Shown: piece after piece, positions 1 to 7,036 of the stretch | Numbering within the stretch: the stretch's first letter is position 1 | Layout of the letters: each line of letters starts with the position of its first letter | Origin: Nocardioides mangrovicus | GTDB taxonomy: Bacteria; Actinomycetota; Actinomycetes; Propionibacteriales; Nocardioidaceae | DNA length: 64,000 nt | Reading direction: 5' to 3' | Assembly (NCBI RefSeq): GCF_003674065.1 | Contig: NZ_RDBE01000006.1 | Coordinates: 248,001-312,000 of the forward strand | The notes under the pieces: model-generated | Database searches by the model: none | Told to the model about the DNA's origin: nothing | The model's input: only the letters and a program-made list of their open reading frames with translations | Made by a program: the position numbers and the translations under genes

Positions 1-204
1 CTCTTCGCCACGGTCGGCCTCGTCGCGGTGAAGCTGCGTCAGCGGCGGCTCAAACCTCCCGGTCTTGGCTTTCGCAGCCGGCAACGTGTCGTTGCTGTTC
101 GCCACGCTCGGTTCCTCACGGGCGGCATACGTCGAGGACCAGCTGCAGCTGTGACACCCTTCGCGGACAGCAGGAGACACCGCAGCCGGCAACTGACGAG
201 GTGA
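1..204 (+). CDS. C-terminal fragment of an unrecognised membrane protein (cut by window edge)
   Basis: A reading frame is open from the first base to a TGA at 202-204. Its first ten residues (LFATVGLVAV) are hydrophobic with GC-rich third positions, like the end of a last membrane helix. The remaining 50 or so residues are Arg-rich and the third-position bias fades. It ends 7 bases before the next gene on the same strand, so the two could be co-transcribed. The start lies outside the window and no family can be named. Confidence 0.35.
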   Translation, partial: LFATVGLVAVKLRQRRLKPPGLGFRSRQRVVAVRHARFLTGGIRRGPAAAVTPFADSRRHRSRQLTR

Positions 205-211
205 GCACGCC

Positions 212-1306
212 GTGAGCGACCTACGCGACCCACGCGACCCACGGACCCAGTCGTTTTGGGACCTGCACGACTTCGGAAGTGGTCGGGGCATCGAGGTGGG
301 ACCCCTCTTCCGGCCGCTGGTTCGTCGTGAAGAAGCCGACGTGCGCTACCTCGACATCGCCGACCGCGAGTCGTTGGTGGAGACCTACCGCGAGCACGTC
401 GGGATTCCGGTCGACGACATCGTCGACGTCGACTTTCCCATGACGGTCGACGGCGTGGTCATCTCGATGGCGCAGGCGGTCGGATCACACGGTCCCTTCG
501 ACTGGGTCGTTGCGTCCCACGTCATCGAACACGTGCCCGACGTGATCGGATGGTTGGCCGACCTTGCCGAGCTGACGGTCGACGGCGGATCGGTGGTCCT
601 CGCCGTGCCGGACAAGCGCTACTCCTTCGACCTGCACCGGCCGAGTACGACGGTAGGCGCCATGTTGCAGGCGCATCTGGACCAAGACGTCGTGCCCTCG
701 GTCCGGGCGGTTTACGACCACCACCGAGAAGCAGTGGCGGCTACATCCACCGACCTGTGGGCGGGCGCGCTACCGGGCTTCGAGGCGCGCATCCACGACT
801 CGTCCTACGTCAACGACCAGGTGGCACAGGCGGCGCAGGTGTACACCGACTGCCACGTCTGGGTCTTCTCCGAACAACAGTTCCTGTCCCAGATGTCCGA
901 GCTTCGTGACCTCGGTCTGTCCCACTGGTACGTCGATCGGTTCCTTCCGACTGCTCCTAACCAACTAGAGTTCCTTGTCCGCCTGCGCCGCGTTCCTCGT
1001 GGTGCGGACGCGGCGGCTTGGGAAGCCGAGCAGGAGGTCCGCTCGACCGAGACGCGGCCGGACTGGATGGCTTGGAGACAGGACGCGGCAGAAGTCGATC
1101 AACTCCGAAAAAAGGTGCAGCGGCAAGGCGACCGCATCGATCGGCAGCGCCAGCGGATCGAGCGGCAGCGCGCAAGAATCGAGCGGCTTCAGACCCGACT
1201 CAATGCCTCGCCACGGTCACGTCGGCTGCAGCCGAACCTGCTGAGCAAGGCCGGCCGTCGGGCACTGTCGCCGTTGCGTCGCGCTCTGACCCGGCGGCCA
1301 TCGTGA
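212..1306 (+). CDS. Class I SAM-dependent methyltransferase with C-terminal coiled coil
   Basis: 364 aa, GTG start. The N-terminal two thirds look like a Rossmann-fold methyltransferase: an acidic strand-end motif (VRYLDIAD, about residue 45), then FDWVVASHVIEHVPD (about residue 97), the post-motif seen in methyltransferases acting on cell-surface sugars, and GGSVVLAVPDKRYSFD. From about residue 288 there is a long charged heptad region (QRQGDRIDRQRQRIERQ) ending in an Arg-rich tail. Similar coiled-coil and basic tails occur on the sulfotransferase-like protein at 3902 and the methyltransferase at 12694, which suggests a shared surface-polysaccharide role. The substrate is unknown. Confidence 0.7.
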   Translation: MSDLRDPRDPRTQSFWDLHDFGSGRGIEVGPLFRPLVRREEADVRYLDIADRESLVETYREHVGIPVDDIVDVDFPMTVDGVVISMAQAVGSHGPFDWVVASHVIEHVPDVIGWLADLAELTVDGGSVVLAVPDKRYSFDLHRPSTTVGAMLQAHLDQDVVPSVRAVYDHHREAVAATSTDLWAGALPGFEARIHDSSYVNDQVAQAAQVYTDCHVWVFSEQQFLSQMSELRDLGLSHWYVDRFLPTAPNQLEFLVRLRRVPRGADAAAWEAEQEVRSTETRPDWMAWRQDAAEVDQLRKKVQRQGDRIDRQRQRIERQRARIERLQTRLNASPRSRRLQPNLLSKAGRRALSPLRRALTRRPS

Positions 1307-1368
1307 CGCCGCCTCCAGCTGGCACACGCAGACACATTTCCGACGACTGGGGATCGCCGTTCGGTTGA

Positions 1369-2550
1369 TCACGTCGGCGAGCCGCCGGCGGCGTAGGAGC
1401 GAATCAACGGCGACTGGTAGATCGACCTGACTACGTCGCCACCTAGCCAGGCCGTGAGTTCCTCCGCCCGGTCCTCCAGAACACGCTTCGCACCCCGGGG
1501 CCAGCCGTCGACTGGCACGACCACCACGCGACCGTCGTCGTCCTGCGTCCAGCCGCCGACGATGCGACCGTTCCACCAGGCGGTGGGGCCGCCGTTGCCG
1601 TTGCGGTCGAAGATGTGCTCGGCGTGCTCGCCGAGGTAGAAGCCGCGCCCCTTCCACCCCATGGTCGTCGGGTCCAGCGAGGGCAGCAGGGCCGCCCACG
1701 CCTCAGGCGCGTCGACCTCGTCGGTGTCGTCGGGGTGCAGCCAGGCCGGCGTCCCGTCCTCCAGCGCGACCGCGACCGCGCCGACGTCGGCCAGGGCTCG
1801 GCGCACCGCCGCCTTGGTGGCGCCGAGCCACCAGACGACGTCGTCCTCGGTGCCGGGGCCGAACCGCAGAAGCCAGCGCGAGACCAGCTCGGCGTAGCCC
1901 TCCTGCTCGGCGAGCGGCTCGACCGGTGCGCCGACCCAGTCGCCGACCGGGACCCACGCCGGGCGCGACGTCTTCCAGCCGGCGGTGTTGCGCCCACGGG
2001 TAAGCACGCCCCGGGCGTCGAGGACGACCAGGAGCGCCCGTGCGAGCGAGGTCTGGGCCTCGTACGACTTGCCTGCCGACCGGGTCACTGTCCGGCCCAG
2101 CTCGGGCAGCTCACGGCGCACCGCCGCCAGCGGCATCGGACCACGCTCGGCCAGCAGCGCGAGGAGCGCGTCGGTCTGGGTGACGGCCCACGCCTCGGGG
2201 TCGGCGACGCCGGCCTGCGCCGCCTCGGCCAGCAGCCGGCGGTACTGGATCCCGGCCACCCGTGCGCCCGCGCTGCCGTAGGCCGCCGGCAGCAGATCGC
2301 GGGGGAAGCCGAAGACGGTGCGTCGCATGGCCAGGTTGCGCACGATGCTGCGGTCCTCGTAGAGCGCATGCTCGACGTCGGTCATCGACGACGGCGTCCG
2401 CGCGGCCACCGAGAGGTAGACGCTCGCCGGCTCGGTCCCGTGCAGGCAGACGACCGCACGGGTGGCCGATTCGGCGTCGGCTTCGGGCGCCGCCAGGGCG
2501 TGGCGCCGCCCCAGTCGGGCGCGCCGCTCGGCGTCGCTGACGGTGCGCAT
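1369..2550 (-). CDS. Winged-helix DNA-binding protein, AlkZ/YcaQ-like (HTH_42)
   Basis: 393 aa. The start is set at ATG 2550 (MRTVSDAERR), because the upstream extension reads like noncoding sequence and the divergent MFS gene begins at 2595. The order of blocks (early ASVYLSVAARTPS, then VFGFPRDLLPAA, LAEQEGYAELVSRWLLRFGP in the middle, and WKGRGFYLGEHAEHIFDRNG near the end) matches the actinobacterial winged-helix family related to the AlkZ/AlkX DNA glycosylases. Those E. coli relatives remove bulky or crosslinked bases. A repair role here is inference from family, and no catalytic residue can be named with confidence. Confidence 0.7.
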   Translation of the reverse strand: MRTVSDAERRARLGRRHALAAPEADAESATRAVVCLHGTEPASVYLSVAARTPSSMTDVEHALYEDRSIVRNLAMRRTVFGFPRDLLPAAYGSAGARVAGIQYRRLLAEAAQAGVADPEAWAVTQTDALLALLAERGPMPLAAVRRELPELGRTVTRSAGKSYEAQTSLARALLVVLDARGVLTRGRNTAGWKTSRPAWVPVGDWVGAPVEPLAEQEGYAELVSRWLLRFGPGTEDDVVWWLGATKAAVRRALADVGAVAVALEDGTPAWLHPDDTDEVDAPEAWAALLPSLDPTTMGWKGRGFYLGEHAEHIFDRNGNGGPTAWWNGRIVGGWTQDDDGRVVVVPVDGWPRGAKRVLEDRAEELTAWLGGDVVRSIYQSPLIRSYAAGGSPT

Positions 2551-2594
2551 CCCCCGATCCTGCGCCGCGCGTGCCGGATGCCACAATCGAGCAA

Positions 2595-3800
2595 GTGACC
2601 GGAACGAGCCTGCGCGAGGGCCGGGCCGCGAAGGTCCTGGTGCTGGCCGGCATCGTGTTGCTGGCGTTGAACCTGCGGCCGACCGCCGTGAGCGTCGGCC
2701 CGGTGCTGGGCGAGATCCGCGACGGCCTGGGCATGAGCGACACCGAGGCCGGGGTGCTCACCTCCCTGCCGGTGATCGCGTTCGCGATGTTCGGCGCGCT
2801 GGCGCCGCGCCTGGCCGGCTGGGTCGGACCGCACCGCCTCGCCACCGTCGCGCTGGTCGGTGTCGTCGTCGGGCTATTCGGCCGCAGCCGGGTGCACGAC
2901 GTGGCGTCCTTCCTCGCCCTCTCGTTGCTCGCGCTGGCCGGCATGGCCACCGCCAACGTCGTGCTGCCCTCCCTGGTCAAGCTCCACTTCCCGCGTCGCG
3001 TCGGCCAGATGACGGCGGTGTACTCCACCTCGCTCGCGGTGGGCCTGACCGCCGCCTCGGTGCTGACTGTGCCGATCTCGCAGGCCACTGGCACCTGGCG
3101 CGACGGGCTGGCGGCCTGGTCGGTGTTCGCCCTGGTCGCGCTGGTGCCCTGGCTGGCCCTGTCGCGGCACGACTCCACCAGCGAGGTGGAGACGTCGGCG
3201 GGCGAGCGCATCGGGCTCGCCCAGGTCGCCCGCACCCGGGTCGGGGTACTGCTGGCGCTCGCCTTCGGGCTGCAGTCGTTGCTGGCGTACTCGATCTTCG
3301 GCTGGTTCGCCGAGGTCTACCGCGACGCGGGCTTCTCGCCGAGCACGGCGGGCCTGCTCCTGGGCGTGATCACCGGCACCAGCATCCCGCTGTCGTCGTT
3401 CATTCCGGCCCTGGCGGGGCGGCTGGGCGACGTCACGCTCATCGTCTGGGTGCTCGTCCTGTGCTACCCGGTCGGATTCGTCGGACTGATCCTGGCGCCG
3501 CACGCGCTGGGCTGGCTGTGGGCGGTCGTCATCGGCGTCGCCACCTGCACCTTCCCGCTGGTGCTCACCCTCATCGGGCTGCGGGCGCGGACCCCCGCCG
3601 GCACGGCCGCGCTCTCCGGGTTCAGCCAGTCGGTCGGCTACCTGATCGCCGCGCTCGGCCCCTTCGGGTTCGGGCTGCTGCACGACCTGAGCGGCGGATG
3701 GACCGTGCCCATCCTGGGTCTCGCGGTCGTCGTGGCGCCGATGCTCCTGGCCACCCTGGGAGTCGCCAAGCCGGTGTTCGTCGAGGACCAGCTGACGTAG
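2595..3800 (+). CDS. MFS transporter of the CynX/NimT type
   Basis: 401 aa from GTG 2595. An in-frame GTG at 2571 is also possible, but 2595 sits 7 bases after CACAAT, a weak -10 box, which suits a leaderless start. The protein is almost entirely hydrophobic with about 12 helices. The N-terminus carries NLRPTAVSVGPVL, typical of the cyanate / 2-nitroimidazole transporter branch of the major facilitator superfamily. A soluble loop around residues 197-211 (SRHDSTSEVETS) separates the two six-helix halves. The substrate cannot be read from the sequence; drug or small-anion export are the family precedents. Confidence 0.75.
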   Translation: MTGTSLREGRAAKVLVLAGIVLLALNLRPTAVSVGPVLGEIRDGLGMSDTEAGVLTSLPVIAFAMFGALAPRLAGWVGPHRLATVALVGVVVGLFGRSRVHDVASFLALSLLALAGMATANVVLPSLVKLHFPRRVGQMTAVYSTSLAVGLTAASVLTVPISQATGTWRDGLAAWSVFALVALVPWLALSRHDSTSEVETSAGERIGLAQVARTRVGVLLALAFGLQSLLAYSIFGWFAEVYRDAGFSPSTAGLLLGVITGTSIPLSSFIPALAGRLGDVTLIVWVLVLCYPVGFVGLILAPHALGWLWAVVIGVATCTFPLVLTLIGLRARTPAGTAALSGFSQSVGYLIAALGPFGFGLLHDLSGGWTVPILGLAVVVAPMLLATLGVAKPVFVEDQLT

Positions 3801-3888
3801 ACCGCTAATCTCACAGCCCTCCCTCAGCCCAACCTGACTAGACGACCAGGTGACGGCCCTAGCGTCCTGATCCTGCACCGTCGGGACC

Positions 3889-3896
3889 AGGAGGGG
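3889..3896 (+). promoter_or_regulatory. Shine-Dalgarno sequence fixing the GTG start at 3902
   Basis: AGGAGGGG lies 5 bases before GTG 3902. It is a strong ribosome-binding site, in contrast to the leaderless pattern of many neighbours. Confidence 0.6.
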
Positions 3897-3901
3897 GATT
3901 C

Positions 3902-5083
3902 GTGTCGAACGTCGCTGTGGACGACAGTCCGGTGGCGGTGCTGGTGGTCGGCATGCACCGCAGCGGCACGTCGGCGCTGACGAGGCTGGTCAGCATCTTG
4001 GACGTCGCGCTGCCGCAGTCGATGCTGCCCGCTGCGGAAGACAACCCGTTGGGCTTCTTCGAGCCGAGCGACCTGGTCGAGCTCGACGAGCGCATCCTGC
4101 AGACGTTCGGGTTGGGTTGGGCCGACATCGAACCGCTCCAGGACCCGGCGGCCAAGGTTCGGGCCCATCCCGAGCTGGTGCGCGAGGTGGCCCGGGTCAT
4201 CGACGCCGAGTTCGGCCCTGCGCCGCACATCGTCATCAAGGATCCGCGGCTGGCGAGGGTCCTGCCGTTCGTGGTGCCCGCGCTCGACCTGCACGGTCGC
4301 AGGACGGTGGCGCTCCTCCCCTATCGCGACGCGTGGGAGGTGGCGGGCTCGCTCGCGGCACGCGACGGCATGACGCGCTCGCACGCCACGGCGCTCTGGT
4401 TGCGCTACCTGCTCGACGCCGAGCTGAACACCCGCGGGCTCCCGCGCGCGTTCTGCCGGTTCGACGAGCTGCTGGACGCACCGGTCGAGACCGCGAGCCG
4501 CCTCGTCGAGCAGACGGCGCTCCTGGCCCCCGCGGCAGTGACGAGCCGGGCCGACTGCATCGAGGCCGTCATCGCCGCGGACCAGCGACACCACCAGCGT
4601 CGCCCGGGCCAGGCCGGCCTCGCCCAGGAGTGGCTGAATGACCTGCTCGCCGCCTTCGACCGCCTGGCGGTGGACGGCTACGACGCCGAGGCACTGGCCC
4701 GCATCGATGAGATCCGCGCGGCGTTCGACGCCGGCGCACCCCTGCTGTCCGCGGCCCAGCACGAGCACGCGGCCGCCACCGAGGAGCTGCGCACCGAGTT
4801 CGCTGCCCGAAAGGCCCTGAGCGAGGCCGAGCGCGTGACGCTGGCGGCCCAGCTCGAGCACGCGGTCGCGGAGCGCGACGACGCCCGCAGCCGGCTGCGC
4901 AACACGCGCGGCCTGCTCCGGCAGGCCCGCCAGCAGCTGCGCACCACCCGGGTGCAGATCCGGCGCACCCGTCGCGAGCTCCAGGAGGCGACCGAGGCCC
5001 TGCAGCGGCGCCCGTCGCACCGGCTGCGCCGGCTGGCCGTCGAGGCGGCTCGGCGCGCTCGTCTCCGGGCTAGACGACGCTGA
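3902..5083 (+). CDS. Sulfotransferase-like protein with C-terminal coiled coil
   Basis: 393 aa. Near the N-terminus VVGMHRSGTSALTRL is the 5'-phosphosulfate-binding loop of PAPS-dependent sulfotransferases, a P-loop variant that keeps the basic-x-GT-S pattern. IKDPRLARVLP, about residue 113, fits the 3'-phosphate-binding region. From about residue 280 the chain is a long coiled coil (AATEELRTEFAARKALSEAE) ending in an Arg-rich tail. The predicted reaction is sulfate transfer from PAPS to a surface glycan or lipid, with unknown acceptor. The gene converges on the radical SAM gene with a 14-bp overlap of their ends. Confidence 0.65.
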   Translation: MSNVAVDDSPVAVLVVGMHRSGTSALTRLVSILDVALPQSMLPAAEDNPLGFFEPSDLVELDERILQTFGLGWADIEPLQDPAAKVRAHPELVREVARVIDAEFGPAPHIVIKDPRLARVLPFVVPALDLHGRRTVALLPYRDAWEVAGSLAARDGMTRSHATALWLRYLLDAELNTRGLPRAFCRFDELLDAPVETASRLVEQTALLAPAAVTSRADCIEAVIAADQRHHQRRPGQAGLAQEWLNDLLAAFDRLAVDGYDAEALARIDEIRAAFDAGAPLLSAAQHEHAAATEELRTEFAARKALSEAERVTLAAQLEHAVAERDDARSRLRNTRGLLRQARQQLRTTRVQIRRTRRELQEATEALQRRPSHRLRRLAVEAARRARLRARRR

Positions 5084-6998
5084 GCGGCAGCAGCTGCTGG
5101 CCGGTGGGCCCGACCTGGATGTCGGTGCCCATCTCCGGGCAGACGCCGCAGTCGTAGCAGGGGGTCCAGCGGCAGTCCTCGACGTCGACCGAGTCGGGGT
5201 CCAGCGCGTCCTCCCAGTCCTGCCAGAGCCAGTCCTTGTCCAGCCCGGAGTCCAGGTGGTCCCAGGGCAGCACCTCGGCGTAGCCGCGCTCGCGGGTGGT
5301 GTACCAGGCCAGGTCCACCGGCTGGGGCAGCTCGGCGCAGGCGGCCATCCAGCGCTCGTAGGAGAAGTGCTCGCTCCAGCCGTCGAAGCGGCCGCCCTCG
5401 CGCCACACCCGCTCGATGACGGCGCCGACGCGACGGTCGCCGCGCGAGAGCAGTCCTTCGACGATGCCGGGCTGCCCGTCGTGATAGCGGAATCCGATGG
5501 CGCGGCCGTAGCGCTTGTCGGAGCGCACCTCCTCGCGCAGCTTGCGCAGCCGCTCATCGGTGGTCTCGACGTCGAGCTGTGGGGCCCACTGGAACGGCGT
5601 GTGCGGCTTGGGCACGAAGCCGCCGATCGAGACCGTGCAGCGGACGTCGTTGTGCCCCGAGACCTCGCGGCCCTTGGCGATGACCCGGCGGGCCAGGTCG
5701 GCGATCTGCAGGACGTCCTCGTCGGTCTCGGTCGGCAGCCCGCACATGAAGTAGAGCTTCACCTGGCGCCAGCCGTTGCCGAACGCCGCGGCCACGGTGT
5801 CGATCAGGTCGTCCTCGGTGACCATCTTGTTGATGACCTTGCGCATCCGCTCCGAGCCGCCCTCGGGAGCGAAGGTCAGGCCCGAGCGTCGGCCGTTGCG
5901 CGAGAGCTCGTTGGCCAGGTCGATGTTGAAGGCGTCGACCCGCGTGGACGGCAACGAGAGCGAGACGTTCGAGCCCTCGTAGCGGTCGGCCAGGCCGCGG
6001 GTGACGTCGGCGATCTCGGAGTGGTCGGCCGAGGAGAGCGAGAGGAGCCCGACCTCCTCGAACCCGCTGGCCCGCACCCCGTTCTCGACCATGTCGCCGA
6101 TGGTGGTGATCGAACGCTCGCGCACCGGCCGCGTGATCATGCCGGCCTGGCAGAACCGACAGCCGCGGGTGCAGCCGCGGAAGATCTCGACGCTGAACCG
6201 CTCGTGCACCGTCTCGGCCAACGGCACCAGCGGCTTGGCCGGGTAGGGCCAGGAGTCCAGGTCCATCAGCGTGTGCTTGGCCACGCGGTGCGGGATGCCG
6301 GGCCGGTTCGGGGCGACGCTCGCGATGGCGCCGTCGCCGGCGTAGGTCACGTCGTAGAAGCCCGGCACGTAGACGCCGCCACTCACCGCGAGGCGTCGCA
6401 GCAGCTCCTCGCGGCCACCCGGGCGGCCCACGCCCTTCCACTCGCGCACCACCTCGGTGATGGCGAGCACGACCTCCTCGCCGTCGCCGAGCACGGCGGC
6501 GTCGACGAAGTCCGCGATCGGCTCGGGGTTGAACGCCGCGTGGCCGCCGGCCAGCACCACCGGGTCGGCGTCGCCGCGGTCGCGGGCGTGGAGCGGGATG
6601 CCGGCCAGATCGAGGGCGTTGAGCAGGTTGGTGTAGCCCAGCTCGGTGCTGAAGGAGACGCCCAGCAGGTCGAAGTCGCGCACCGGCCGATGGTTCTCCA
6701 GCGTGAACTGGGGAATCCCATGCTCGCGCATCAGCGCCTCGAGGTCGGGCCATACGGCGTAGGTGCGCTCGGCGAGAGTGTCCTCGCGCTCGTTGAGCAC
6801 CTCGTAGAGGATCTGCACCCCCTGGTTGGGCAGGCCCACCTCATAGGCGTCCGGGTACATCAGCGTCCAGCGGACAGTGCGGTCGTCCTCGCCCCAGTCC
6901 TTCAGCGAGGCGTTCAGCTCGCCGCCGACGTACTGGATCGGCTTCTGGACGAGCGGAAGCAGCGGCTCCAGGTCGGGGAAGACGGTGCGTGTCGCCAT
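5070..6998 (-). CDS. B12-binding / radical SAM protein, TIGR03960 family
   Basis: 642 aa, ATG 6998. The N-terminal half resembles a cobalamin-binding-like Rossmann domain (WTLMYPDAYEVGLPNQGVQI, then LAGGHAAFNPEPIADFVDA). The radical SAM cluster motif GCTRGCRFCQAG (CxxxCxxC) is near residue 275, followed by the barrel segments LTFAPEGGSERMRKVINK and KLYFMCGLPTETDED. The C-terminus has a Cys-rich stretch (CYDCGVCPE). In many actinobacteria this family sits beside a DUF2344 (TIGR03936) gene and rne; neither is adjacent here. The biochemical role is not established. It shares a 38-bp divergent gap with ppc. Confidence 0.85.
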   Translation of the reverse strand: MATRTVFPDLEPLLPLVQKPIQYVGGELNASLKDWGEDDRTVRWTLMYPDAYEVGLPNQGVQILYEVLNEREDTLAERTYAVWPDLEALMREHGIPQFTLENHRPVRDFDLLGVSFSTELGYTNLLNALDLAGIPLHARDRGDADPVVLAGGHAAFNPEPIADFVDAAVLGDGEEVVLAITEVVREWKGVGRPGGREELLRRLAVSGGVYVPGFYDVTYAGDGAIASVAPNRPGIPHRVAKHTLMDLDSWPYPAKPLVPLAETVHERFSVEIFRGCTRGCRFCQAGMITRPVRERSITTIGDMVENGVRASGFEEVGLLSLSSADHSEIADVTRGLADRYEGSNVSLSLPSTRVDAFNIDLANELSRNGRRSGLTFAPEGGSERMRKVINKMVTEDDLIDTVAAAFGNGWRQVKLYFMCGLPTETDEDVLQIADLARRVIAKGREVSGHNDVRCTVSIGGFVPKPHTPFQWAPQLDVETTDERLRKLREEVRSDKRYGRAIGFRYHDGQPGIVEGLLSRGDRRVGAVIERVWREGGRFDGWSEHFSYERWMAACAELPQPVDLAWYTTRERGYAEVLPWDHLDSGLDKDWLWQDWEDALDPDSVDVEDCRWTPCYDCGVCPEMGTDIQVGPTGQQLLPLSVV

Positions 6999-7005
6999 GT
7001 CACCC

Positions 7006-7011
7006 AGGCTA
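7006..7011 (-). promoter_or_regulatory. -10 box TAGCCT, leaderless promoter of the radical SAM gene
   Basis: TAGCCT on the minus strand is 7 bases before ATG 6998, placing the predicted transcription start at or next to the A of the start codon. Confidence 0.5.
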
Positions 7012-7024
7012 AATGTTCTGCGGA

Positions 7025-7030
7025 TAGGTT
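7025..7030 (+). promoter_or_regulatory. -10 box TAGGTT, leaderless promoter of ppc
   Basis: TAGGTT followed by six C residues and GTG 7037. It lies back to back with the radical SAM promoter in the same 38-bp gap. Confidence 0.55.
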
Positions 7031-7036
7031 CCCCCC

